Program-made: the position numbers and the translations under genes
The notes under the pieces: generated by a model
Database searches by the model: none
Seen by the model: the letters and a program-made list of their open reading frames with translations, nothing else
What the model was told of the DNA's origin: nothing
DNA from: Seleniivibrio woodruffii
GTDB taxonomy: Bacteria; Chrysiogenota; Deferribacteres; Deferribacterales; Geovibrionaceae
Length of the DNA: 64,000 nt
Direction: 5' to 3'
NCBI RefSeq assembly: GCF_029267515.1
Contig: NZ_JAJUIS010000005.1
Location: 124,001 to 188,000, forward strand
Part shown: positions 36,215 through 44,588 of the stretch, piece after piece
Layout: the number at the start of each line of letters is the position of its first letter
Position numbering within the stretch: the stretch's first letter is position 1

Positions 36215-38092
36215 TCAGAAACTTTCAAAATCGGCATCAACGCGGTCTTTTTTGCCGTCTGTCATATCAAGTGAAATACCCTCTGTCTCTTTTCCGTTCT
36301 TTTTATGGGATGGGAAAACGGGCTTGTCGAAGTGGGGCACATGCGAAACCGATGTCTTTTTGACGGGTTTTGCCGGTGCGTGTCTGACAGCTCCGTCGGA
36401 CTTCATTTTAAAGAACGAGACAGCCTGCTGAAGCGCCTCGGACTGGCTGGAAAGCTCTTCTGCCGTCGCCGCCATCTCCTCAGATGCGCCCGCGTTCTTC
36501 TGTATGACCTGATCAAGCTGCTGTATGGCAGTGTTTATCTGCTCGCCGCCAGTACGCATTTCATTGCTGCCTGCGGTTATCTCCTGAACCAGTTCGGATG
36601 TTTTCTGTATATCGGGAAGTATCTGCATCAGCAGAACGCCGGCTTTTTCGGCTATATCGACGCTGGAAGAGGACAGGTCGCTTATCTCCCGTGCCGCCTC
36701 CTGACTGCGCTCAGCCAGTTTACGCACTTCCGATGCCACAACGGCGAAACCTTTTCCGTGTTCGCCCGCTCTCGCCGCTTCAATAGCCGCGTTCAGAGCC
36801 AGAAGATTCGTCTGTCTGGCTATCTCCTCAATGATAGATATTTTGTCGGCTATATCTTTCATGGCTTTCACAGTCTTCTGCACAGCCTCGCCGCCTTCCT
36901 TTGCGTCGCCGGACGCTTTCAGAGCTATTTTTTCTGTTTGAAGGGCGTTGTCTGCGTTCTGGTTGATGTTGGAAGCCATCTCCTCCATGGAAGCGGACGC
37001 CTCTTCTGCGCTCGCCGCCTGTTCAGTTGCGCCCTGAGACATATCCTGTGCGGCGCTTGAAAGTTCGCGGCTGCCTATGGCGACGTTGTCCGCAGAGACA
37101 CGCACTTCGGTGATGATGCTTTTAAGTTTGTCCACCATGTTTTTAAGAGCTTCCGCAAGCTGACCGACCTCGTCTTTCTGATCGATGTCCAGTTTCGCGT
37201 CAAGATTTCCCTCGGAAAGTTCTTTCGCAAAGGCGACTCCTTTCGAAACGGGACCGGTTATGCCTTTGGTAATTACTATTGCGGCTATGATACCCACAAC
37301 CACTGCACCGATAATTATGATTATTATCATGCTAGTAACTGATTTAAACGCGGCAAGCATCTCTTCGGTGCTGGCTGCATTCTCGCTTTCAGCAAGTTTC
37401 TGAGCGATTGCACCTGATTCAACCATCCCTTTATCAACTTCACCCTGCCTGTTGATTGAATCAATTACGACATTCAGCTTTTCTTTATATGAATCCAAAG
37501 ATGTTACAGCCTGCGGGACACCTGCCAGCATCCCCCTTACGATATCATAATCCTTGTCTATTTTGTCTAGCAGGGAAAGATCCCCTGTATAATAAACGTC
37601 TCTGATGAGAACTCTTATGTTCATAAATTCGCTCATTGTTTTGCCGTCAGCACCAGCCTCTTCAAGTTTTGCTTTTACGTTTGCACCATCCAAAGCCATC
37701 TGCTCAAAGGCTGCTTTTTTGGTGTTTGTTGCTTTAACATATTCATCAAAGCCCGATTTATAATCGTTTATTGCTTTTATCAGCTCATCAAGTGTTTTAT
37801 CCTGCTCTTCCGAACCAATCACTTTTGCCTCTTCAGCTTTTTTTACAGCTTCCGCAAGAGATTCTATAGTTGCATCAATAGATTCCTGAGTCCCTCTTAG
37901 CCTGTAATCCCTAAGAGCCATTCTGGCATTCTTATAGTTGATGGTTACGGAAGATAATCCGTCGGAATACTTCGCACCGTTTAAAACAACATTAAGACCG
38001 TTATAGGAAACAAGCCCCACTATAATGGTAAGGGCGATGACAAGTCCGAAACCCATCATCAGCTTCACACCGATTTTAAGATTCTTGAACAT
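36215..38092 (-). CDS. Methyl-accepting chemotaxis protein with a four-helix-bundle sensor
   Basis: 625 residues: membrane helix at about 10-32, periplasmic helical sensor (4HB-like) up to about 255, second membrane helix about 256-280 (rich in Ile), HAMP, then the signalling hairpin with [30 protein letters not shown] tip. C-terminal DFESF looks like a CheR tether. It is inside the chemotaxis operon between cheA and cheW. Ligand unknown. Confidence 0.92.
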   Translation of the reverse strand: MFKNLKIGVKLMMGFGLVIALTIIVGLVSYNGLNVVLNGAKYSDGLSSVTINYKNARMALRDYRLRGTQESIDATIESLAEAVKKAEEAKVIGSEEQDKTLDELIKAINDYKSGFDEYVKATNTKKAAFEQMALDGANVKAKLEEAGADGKTMSEFMNIRVLIRDVYYTGDLSLLDKIDKDYDIVRGMLAGVPQAVTSLDSYKEKLNVVIDSINRQGEVDKGMVESGAIAQKLAESENAASTEEMLAAFKSVTSMIIIIIIGAVVVGIIAAIVITKGITGPVSKGVAFAKELSEGNLDAKLDIDQKDEVGQLAEALKNMVDKLKSIITEVRVSADNVAIGSRELSSAAQDMSQGATEQAASAEEASASMEEMASNINQNADNALQTEKIALKASGDAKEGGEAVQKTVKAMKDIADKISIIEEIARQTNLLALNAAIEAARAGEHGKGFAVVASEVRKLAERSQEAAREISDLSSSSVDIAEKAGVLLMQILPDIQKTSELVQEITAGSNEMRTGGEQINTAIQQLDQVIQKNAGASEEMAATAEELSSQSEALQQAVSFFKMKSDGAVRHAPAKPVKKTSVSHVPHFDKPVFPSHKKNGKETEGISLDMTDGKKDRVDADFESF

Positions 38093-38103
38093 AAAGCCTC
38101 CTT

Positions 38104-40167
38104 TTAACCTATATCATTGTAAATCTTCATAATATCTATGATCAGAGCCACCGAACCGTCGCCAAGGACGGACGCGCCGGAGATACAGTCGATATCCTTG
38201 AATGCTTTTCCCAGAGATTTGATCACCGTCTGGTGGTCGCCCACAACGCTGTCCACAACAAACCCCACGCGTCTGCCGTCAACGCTTATGATGACTATCT
38301 GCTGTATCTCCGGTTCCTCACCCCTGATATCGAAGAAACCGCGCAGGGGCACATAAGGCACCAGTTCATTACGAACCATGATGATTCTGCGCCCCGAACC
38401 GCTTCTGTTCTCCGAACGGTTAAATTCGATGCACTCGTTGACAATGGAGAGCGGCAGTATGAAGAACTGACCGCCGATGGTCACAAGGAGTCCGTCGATT
38501 ATCGCCAGCGTCAGAGGGAGTTTCAGAACAATGGTCGTTCCGGTTCCCTCCGCACTGTTTATCTCAATCGTGCCCCGCAAAGCCTCAATATTTCTCCGCA
38601 CAACGTCCATCCCAACTCCTCTTCCCGAAACGCTGGAAACAGAAGCCGCCGTGGAAAAACCGGAGGCAAATATCAAATCATATATATCTCTGTCGGAAAG
38701 TTCGGCGTTCTCGGAAACAAGCCCTTTCGCTTTTGCTTTTTCAAGCACCGCCTTCCTGTTTATTCCTCTTCCGTCGTCGGTTATCTCAATAAGCACGCTG
38801 TCGCCGGAATGGCTTGCCTGTAGGCTTATATGCCCCTTCGCCGGTTTTCCAGCCGCAATCCTGTCCTCCGGTTTTTCAATGCCGTGGTCTATGCTGTTGC
38901 GTATAAGGTGCACCAGAGGATCGCCCAGTTTTTCAATGACCGTTTTGTCTATCTCCGTCTCGCCTCCGAATGTGACAAGCTCAATTTCCTTGCCAAGCTC
39001 AGCCGAAAGATCGCGCACAAGTCTTTTAAATCTGTTGAAAGTGGAACCTATCTCAAGCATCCGTATGCTCATGGTGTTATCGCGCAGTTCCCAGACGAGG
39101 CGTTCCACCTCTTCAGCAACTTTCAGCATGTCCTGATCGTTCTTCCGTGAGGCAACCTGACTGAGCCTCGCCTGCACAGTTACAAGCTCGCCGACAAGAT
39201 CAACAAGAGAATCCAGTCTCTCCGAAGGAACTCTTATGGATGAAGCGGTAACTTCCGCAGAAAGGGTCTTTTTTTCATTAACGTTCTTAACGTGAACCTG
39301 CTCCATAAGAGCGGCTTCCACAGCTCCTTCCGAAACAATCCCCTTCTCAACCATTAATTCGCCGAGGCGCTTCTTTTCGTTCAGAACTTCGCCGAGCTGT
39401 TCCTGAGTAAGGCATCCGCGCTCAAGCAGTATTTCGCCCAGCTTCTTTTCACGATCGTCGAAAGTTTCCGCCACAGGCTGTATGGTTATCTCCGCATCGT
39501 CCTCCACAAAAATAAAAACGTCGCGGATATCGTTCTCCGGTTTGTCCGTGGTCAGAATAATATCCCATGACAGATAGCAGCCCTCCGGCTGAATCTCGTT
39601 AAGCTCCGGAACGTCCGCAGTGTGTGCTACGACTGTTGCGGAACCCATCTCCGCAAGTTCTTTCAGAAGCAGAGAGGGGTTTGTGCCGTTCATCATAATG
39701 TTGTGTGAAGGTCTGAAAGTTATCCGGTATGTCCGCAATACTCCGTCTGCAGTTTTATACGGCTGTTTTTCAGTCTGCACCTGCTGTTTCTGTATGTTCG
39801 CCGCCCGCGTAAAAAACTCAGATATCTCAACCGCAACAGGCGAATCAGCCCGCATTTCCGGGTCACTCAGCATTTCCCGGATTATGTCGCAAGCCTTCAG
39901 AGAATAGTCCAGCATTGGCTTGGTGACGCATATTACATTGCTGCGCACCATATCGTATGCGGTCTCTATGCTGTGTACCAGCGCGGCAATATTATCGAAT
40001 CCGAACATCGCGCCGGAGCCCTTTATGGTGTGCATGGCACGGAAAACACGGGCTATAAGCTCTGCGCTGTCCGGTGTGTTTTCCAGTTCCAGAAGCGATT
40101 CCTCCAGTTCCTGAAGCAACTCCGTAGCCTCGTTAACAAATACCTGCTGGTTTGAATCCAATGTCAT
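38104..40167 (-). CDS. cheA: Chemotaxis histidine kinase CheA with an inserted repeat module
   Basis: 687 residues. HPt domain with phospho-His46 (AMHTIKGSGAMFGF), then about residues 235-290 a duplicated 24-residue-like unit (LGEILLERGCLTQEQLGEVL and LGELMVEKGIVSEGAVEAAL) resembling the GSPII_E_N/MshEN repeat. Then the dimer helices, ATPase (LVHLIRNSIDHGIE, DDGRGI, GRGVGMDVV) and the CheW-like domain ending IYNDIG. The usual CheY-binding P2 is not evident; the repeat may replace it or bind c-di-GMP as MshEN does (inference). Confidence 0.92.
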   Translation of the reverse strand: MTLDSNQQVFVNEATELLQELEESLLELENTPDSAELIARVFRAMHTIKGSGAMFGFDNIAALVHSIETAYDMVRSNVICVTKPMLDYSLKACDIIREMLSDPEMRADSPVAVEISEFFTRAANIQKQQVQTEKQPYKTADGVLRTYRITFRPSHNIMMNGTNPSLLLKELAEMGSATVVAHTADVPELNEIQPEGCYLSWDIILTTDKPENDIRDVFIFVEDDAEITIQPVAETFDDREKKLGEILLERGCLTQEQLGEVLNEKKRLGELMVEKGIVSEGAVEAALMEQVHVKNVNEKKTLSAEVTASSIRVPSERLDSLVDLVGELVTVQARLSQVASRKNDQDMLKVAEEVERLVWELRDNTMSIRMLEIGSTFNRFKRLVRDLSAELGKEIELVTFGGETEIDKTVIEKLGDPLVHLIRNSIDHGIEKPEDRIAAGKPAKGHISLQASHSGDSVLIEITDDGRGINRKAVLEKAKAKGLVSENAELSDRDIYDLIFASGFSTAASVSSVSGRGVGMDVVRRNIEALRGTIEINSAEGTGTTIVLKLPLTLAIIDGLLVTIGGQFFILPLSIVNECIEFNRSENRSGSGRRIIMVRNELVPYVPLRGFFDIRGEEPEIQQIVIISVDGRRVGFVVDSVVGDHQTVIKSLGKAFKDIDCISGASVLGDGSVALIIDIMKIYNDIG

Positions 40168-40170
40168 AGA

Positions 40171-40536
40171 TTAACCCAGAACCTTTTTGACAACGGTCAC
40201 AAGCTGTTCCGGCTTAAAAGGTTTCACAATCCATCCGGTCGCTCCGGCAGATTTGCCCTCCTGCTTTTTAGAATCCTGTGACTCTGTTGTCAGCATTATG
40301 ATAGGAACAAAACGAAACTCCGGTTTCTGCCTGAGCTCTTTTATAAGTGAAATACCGTCCATATTTGGCATATTGAGGTCGGTAACAACCATGTCGCATT
40401 TACTCACGGCTGTCTTTGCCAGGGCATCCTTCCCATCGCAAGCCTCAATAACGTTGTAACCCTCTTTGTTCAGTGTAAACTTAACCATCTGGCGGATACT
40501 TGCCGAATCATCGACGGATAGAATAGTTTTAGACAT
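40171..40536 (-). CDS. cheY: Chemotaxis response regulator CheY
   Basis: 121 residues, a stand-alone receiver domain: acid pocket D9/D10, phospho-acceptor D53 in VVTDLNMP, Thr in MLTTES and Lys in WIVKPF. ATG 40536 is chosen since the domain begins there; eight more codons upstream are in frame. It overlaps the STAS gene by 8 bases and is followed 3 bases on by cheA. Confidence 0.93.
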   Translation of the reverse strand: MSKTILSVDDSASIRQMVKFTLNKEGYNVIEACDGKDALAKTAVSKCDMVVTDLNMPNMDGISLIKELRQKPEFRFVPIIMLTTESQDSKKQEGKSAGATGWIVKPFKPEQLVTVVKKVLG

Positions 40537-40876
40537 CAGACCTCTCCTTAACCAATGCACAGTTGTTGTATCTGTCTATCACACAGCCTTTAACTCTGGT
40601 GAATCCCGTAAAGCAGTCCATGCAAAGAAGCTCATTCTTTTTTCCGGTGACGTCAAACCGCTTGTCTTTAGAAAGCGCCGCTCTGTGGGCGGAGCAAAAA
40701 AGCTGCAAAAGCGTCAGATCGGCTCTTTCCACATCGCCAACCTTTATCTCAACCGAATCCGAACTCTGGAGAGCCTCCCTTAAAACAGAGTGAAGCTCTA
40801 TCACATAACCGACTGTCAGATCGCCTGAAATTTCTATAACCGTTTTGTCTTCCTCTACTGAAGTTTCAATACTCAC
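40529..40876 (-). CDS. STAS-domain protein in the chemotaxis operon
   Basis: 115 residues with the STAS fold (TVIEISGDLTVGYVIELHSVL, then DVERADLTLLQLFCSAHRAA). The phosphorylatable Ser of anti-sigma antagonists is replaced around DLTLLQL. A C-terminal tail has four Cys (LLCMDCF, GCVIDRYNNC), which could bind metal or form disulfides. Its place before cheY suggests a scaffolding or modulating part in signalling; function not known. Confidence 0.8.
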   Translation of the reverse strand: MSIETSVEEDKTVIEISGDLTVGYVIELHSVLREALQSSDSVEIKVGDVERADLTLLQLFCSAHRAALSKDKRFDVTGKKNELLCMDCFTGFTRVKGCVIDRYNNCALVKERSDV

Positions 40877-40894
40877 TTTTTCTCTCCCGCCTGA

Positions 40895-42100
40895 TCAGAA
40901 TAGTTCCACGTTGTCGTCTGCCAGAGAAGCAGCCTTCACTCCGGCATTTCCGGCTTTGCGCTCTGTCATGACCCTTCTTTCCGACTCCATGGTATAAAGC
41001 AGCTTCACATGCTCGCTGAGGCTCTTCAGCTCTTTGCTGAAATCCATTTTTGAAACATCGCGAAGCCCTGCTGAAATTCTTCCGAGGTCATTTTTCATGA
41101 TGTCCATAGGGTCTATAACGTGCTCAAGCCTCTGCCTGTTTATGTCCTGATACTGCATGGAAACAACCATATCGTTGATATCCGAAGCAAGGTTGATGGA
41201 ACTTTGCCTCAGCCCCGCCATGATGCCGTTCGCGTCAAGAATCGCTCTGTCTAGGATATTAAGCGCCGTATCAACCTCTTCATGGGATTTTGCGGATGTA
41301 TCTTTTATGAAATTGACATCCTCAACGGATTTGTCGTGTATATCGTTTATCTGTCCGGCGATGTCGTCCACCGCGACCCGTATCTCATATGCGAATTTGT
41401 TTGATTTTTCCGACAGCTTGCGTATCTCGTCGGCAACAACGGCAAAACCTCTGCCGTGTTCCCCCGCCCTTGCCGCTTCTATTGCAGCATTCAACGCAAG
41501 AAGGTTTGTCTGGTCGGCGATATATTCCACGTTTGAAACTATCACCTTTATCCCCTGTATCTCGTCTATCACCGCCGAAAGACGGCTGTTGGTCTCTTTG
41601 GCGTATTCTCCTGTCTGTTCCAGTTCCCGTATTACCAAAACAAGCGCACGTCTGCTGGTATCCACAAAATTTCCGCCGTTTTTTGCAGACGTAAAGCTGT
41701 TCAGTGCTCGCCCAGCTTCGTCTGACTGCTCTGTCGCTTTGTCCGCTATGCTCCCGAAATTTGCTGAAATGATGTTGTTTGCCTCTTCACTGTCGGCGAT
41801 GACCTTTTTCATCTGTTCCTGAAAAACCGTAAGAATTGACGAATAGTCGGCAACAATGGCGCTGACCGGAACGAGATCTCTGTTTATGCCATCAATCTGA
41901 CCAAGAAGATTCTTCTCCCTGTCGGTTTTGACCCTTTCCAAAGCATCAGAGACAACTGCTCTTAACATGACAGCGGTCAGCACGAGTATCGGTATGCTTG
42001 CTATAAGACGGATGTGGATGGAATCAAGGCAAATTACCCCCGCCTGAATGAATATCAGGATGATAAGTAAAGAAAGTTTTTTTCTGTCAAACAAACTCAT
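40895..42100 (-). CDS. Membrane-anchored chemoreceptor lacking a periplasmic sensor
   Basis: 401 residues. Two close membrane helices at about 9-24 and 31-49 leave only a few residues outside, so it has no periplasmic sensing domain. The cytosolic part has a signalling hairpin with [30 protein letters not shown]. It ends in NVELF, like the CheR tether NWETF. It probably senses an internal or membrane state. First gene of the chemotaxis operon; its ribosome site is enclosed in a hairpin (42109-42134). Confidence 0.88.
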   Translation of the reverse strand: MSLFDRKKLSLLIILIFIQAGVICLDSIHIRLIASIPILVLTAVMLRAVVSDALERVKTDREKNLLGQIDGINRDLVPVSAIVADYSSILTVFQEQMKKVIADSEEANNIISANFGSIADKATEQSDEAGRALNSFTSAKNGGNFVDTSRRALVLVIRELEQTGEYAKETNSRLSAVIDEIQGIKVIVSNVEYIADQTNLLALNAAIEAARAGEHGRGFAVVADEIRKLSEKSNKFAYEIRVAVDDIAGQINDIHDKSVEDVNFIKDTSAKSHEEVDTALNILDRAILDANGIMAGLRQSSINLASDINDMVVSMQYQDINRQRLEHVIDPMDIMKNDLGRISAGLRDVSKMDFSKELKSLSEHVKLLYTMESERRVMTERKAGNAGVKAASLADDNVELF

Positions 42101-42108
42101 TAATAAAG

Positions 42109-42134
42109 CTCCGTTGGATATCTGAAAAACGGAG
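42109..42134 (-). promoter_or_regulatory. Hairpin hiding the ribosome site of the chemoreceptor gene
   Basis: On the minus strand CTCCGTT pairs perfectly with AACGGAG around a 12-base loop. The GGAG in the second arm is the only good ribosome site, 8 bases before the ATG at 42100. Translation of the first gene of the operon may therefore depend on opening this stem. Confidence 0.5.
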
Positions 42135-42244
42135 TTTGCGATTTCATCAATAAGCGGGCGTAAACCGGAACAACAGGGTATTATGAAAACAATATTATTA
42201 AAAAAACCGATAGATGCGCCGAAAACCTGTTTCCCCTCATAACA

Positions 42245-42302
42245 TAAAAAAATCCGTTATGAACTTACCGACAAAAACCTCCATTTCATGTCCGGATTTT
42301 TT
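42245..42302. repeat. Inverted repeat with poly-A and poly-T ends
   Basis: AAAAAATCCG (ends 42255) and CGGATTTTTT (42293-42302) are exact inverted copies with a 37-base loop. It could serve as a terminator on either strand or end a small RNA. The loop is longer than typical, so the role is unclear. Confidence 0.4.
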
Positions 42303-42577
42303 GCAATATCAATGCCAACTCAATACACATTATTTATGAGCCTGTCCGAGAAAGTGCGTAAAAAAAATTTGTAAAAAGATATTACAATAATTATCTAATC
42401 GTCAGACAATATTGAGTAAATATTTAAGTGTAAAAAATATTTACAGTTACACAGACGCATCCGTCAAAAATAATTCGTTGCCAATAATACAAATTTCAAC
42501 TAATAAAGACTAATAACCAATAAAAATGTTCGGCTGTTTTTATTCAGACGACTGTAATTTTATGGAGCACACGGACT

Positions 42578-42814
42578 ATGACAGTAAAAAGCACCTTTTA
42601 TTCGCAATTATTATCCATAAAAAATAACACTCTATTTTCCAAATACTTACAAGATTCAAAAAAATCAGATGAAAACCCGCTGCCAACAGCAGAAAGAATA
42701 TGCGGTTCATGTTCAATACCGGACATCGGCACATTATTTAAATCTGTAATATCTCTTTTCAATCTGAAACCGTATGTAAATCACGAAAATACCGAGCCGA
42801 GGCACAGGCTGTGA
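42578..42814 (+). CDS. Possible small protein, unknown
   Basis: 78 residues, not recognised. It has a CGSC pair (RICGSCSIPDIG) and no signal peptide. GGAG stands 11 bases before the ATG, which is a poor spacing. A terminator-like stem with six T begins at its end. It could be a real small gene or a chance frame in a small RNA. Confidence 0.3.
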   Translation: MTVKSTFYSQLLSIKNNTLFSKYLQDSKKSDENPLPTAERICGSCSIPDIGTLFKSVISLFNLKPYVNHENTEPRHRL

Positions 42815-42822
42815 CCTTTTTT
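42801..42822 (+). terminator. Terminator-like sequence overlapping the end of the small frame
   Basis: GGCACAG and CTGTGACC can pair with a very short loop, followed by TTTTTT and a further T-rich stretch. Weak stem geometry, but the T-run is clear. Confidence 0.4.
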
Positions 42823-43108
42823 CGGTTTTTCTCCGGACAGGGAAAACCCTGCGGAAACACTGCACACACGGAAGTATAGACAGATATTGAGATTTATTTT
42901 TCACACCTGAACAGATGCCTTCAGATTATTGGCATATGGTTTGGTAGTACACTGTATAGCTGTTAATAAACCTGTTGACTATTTTAACTTATTTTGACTG
43001 CTTACAGGCAAAATTAAGAGAAACTTAGTCTTATTAACGGGTTTATTTTTTAGTCTGAATACGCGGTTTTGCTGATTAACTAATTATGAGCTTCCGCATA
43101 AATACAAT

Positions 43109-44551
43109 ATGATAAAGGGGTATGAGGAAACGGTTTTTCCTCTGTCATTACTTTCAATGATCTCACAAGTTGTTATAATTGATGATGAAAAAGAACTGAC
43201 AGACATATATGTCAGGTATCTGGGACACATTGGCGTCAACGACATCTCAGCCATAAACGACTCCAGAGAGTTTTTTAAAACGGCAGAAAGGCTTAATCCT
43301 GCCATAATCCTTCTCGATATGAATATGCCTTATCACAACGGCGAAGAAGTTCTTGATTTTATCATGCAAAAGATACCGGAAGCCTCGGTTGTTATGATGA
43401 TAGAAAAGAACGAAACGGAATCGACGGTCAGATGTCTCCAAAAAGGAGCGGTCAGCTTTATAGTCAAACCTGTGGACAAGGACGCTCTTGCAAACGTTAT
43501 TCTGCGTGCACTGGAAGCGAACAGAGGGTTCCACGGAAAGAGAGTGATAAACTTTTCCGAAAACCGCGAAGAGTACCCGTTTTTCAACGATATCGTAACA
43601 GGCAACTCCAAAATGCTTGAAATATTCCGGTATCTCAACTTCATTTCAGAAAGCAGCTTTCCCGTTCTTATTACAGGCGAAACGGGAACCGGAAAGGAGC
43701 TTTTTGCCGAGGCTGTCCATAAAGCAAGCGGGCGCAGAGGTCCTTATGTTGCGGTAAATATATCCGGTCTTGACGACAACATGTTCACCGATACCCTTTT
43801 CGGGCATGTGAAAGGAGCCTTCACAGGGGCGGACAAAGCCCGCAAAGGACTCGTTGCCGAAGCGGACAACGGAACCCTGTTTCTGGACGAGATAGGCGAT
43901 CTGCACGAATCGGCACAGATAAAGCTGCTGCGGCTTTTGCAGGAAAAGGTGTATATGCCGCTGGGTTCCGACAGGAACACGCGGGCGAACGTACGCATTA
44001 TCGCCGCCACCAGCGTAAACCTGAAAAATAATGTTAAGACAGGAAAATTCAGGAAGGATCTGCTGTTCAGAATATCTACCCACTGCATCACCATCCCGCC
44101 GCTGCGGGAAAGAAAGGACGACATAGAGATACTTGCGCTGAACTTTTATAACAAAGCGCTTCTGGAATCAGGCTGTCAGATGTCCGCTTCTCTGCCCCAT
44201 GGCATAGGCGAAATTCTGAAAAACTACAGCTTTCCGGGCAACGTGCGTCAGCTTCAGGCGATAATGAACGACCTCGCCCTTATCACCAGAGGAAGGCATC
44301 TCAGCGGACGCGATATGATATCTTTCATGCGCAGGCACGACATAGGCGTAAGGATAGGCGCGAAGGAACATACTTTGGAACCGTTCTGCTATTCAGGAGA
44401 ATTTCCGACCATAAAAAGAATGGAATCGCTCCTCGTAAGCTCCGCCATAAGTCACAGCAAAGGCAACATAACAGACGCAGCTAAGATTCTTGGCATCACG
44501 CGGCAGACTCTCCACAGACTTATCAAAAACCTAGACAAGCTGCAGACATAA
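43109..44551 (+). CDS. Sigma-54-dependent response regulator (NtrC family)
   Basis: 480 residues. Receiver with D25/D26 and phospho-acceptor D70 (ILLDMNMP), AAA+ domain from about 165: Walker A GETGTGKE (190-197), sigma-54 contact GAFTGA (236-241), Walker B GTLFLDEIGDL, arginine finger region FRKDLLFRIS. C-terminal Fis-type helix-turn-helix (GNITDAAKILGITRQTLHRLIK). The start is uncertain: ATG 43109 and ATG 43157 (MISQVVIIDDE) both lack a good ribosome site; the second fits the family start better. No sensor kinase is adjacent. It is convergent with the hydrogenase operon and could regulate it, but that is a guess. Confidence 0.9.
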   Translation: MIKGYEETVFPLSLLSMISQVVIIDDEKELTDIYVRYLGHIGVNDISAINDSREFFKTAERLNPAIILLDMNMPYHNGEEVLDFIMQKIPEASVVMMIEKNETESTVRCLQKGAVSFIVKPVDKDALANVILRALEANRGFHGKRVINFSENREEYPFFNDIVTGNSKMLEIFRYLNFISESSFPVLITGETGTGKELFAEAVHKASGRRGPYVAVNISGLDDNMFTDTLFGHVKGAFTGADKARKGLVAEADNGTLFLDEIGDLHESAQIKLLRLLQEKVYMPLGSDRNTRANVRIIAATSVNLKNNVKTGKFRKDLLFRISTHCITIPPLRERKDDIEILALNFYNKALLESGCQMSASLPHGIGEILKNYSFPGNVRQLQAIMNDLALITRGRHLSGRDMISFMRRHDIGVRIGAKEHTLEPFCYSGEFPTIKRMESLLVSSAISHSKGNITDAAKILGITRQTLHRLIKNLDKLQT

Positions 44552-44580
44552 AAAAAGGCAACCGCTTCTGCCGATTGCCC
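44550..44580 (-). terminator. Terminator between the response regulator and the heme chemoreceptor
   Basis: GGCAA (44557-44561) and TTGCC (44575-44579) with inner pairs CG/CG; on the minus strand followed by seven T. It ends the hydrogenase-chemoreceptor operon. Confidence 0.75.
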
Positions 44581-44588
44581 TCTTATCT

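Larger units (their letters stand above)
42101..43108. other. A+T-rich 1-kb stretch between the chemotaxis operon and the response regulator
   Basis: Mostly A+T-rich with few possible genes. It holds the leader hairpin of the chemoreceptor, a long inverted repeat at 42245-42302, an A/T hairpin at 42519-42544, a 78-codon reading frame at 42578-42814 ending in a terminator-like sequence, and a hairpin CAGGG-AAAA-CCCTG at 42838-42851. No recognisable protein, tRNA or riboswitch was found. Confidence 0.6.

Noticed and set aside
42519-42544. AATAAAAA/TTTTTATT hairpin as a terminator of a known gene
   Set aside because: No gene ends near it and pure A/T stems are common by chance in such A+T-rich DNA.
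42929-42945. Sigma-54 promoter TTGGCAT...TTTGG before the response regulator
   Set aside because: The -24 GG is fine but the -12 GC is GG here, and the distance to the start is long; too weak to call.
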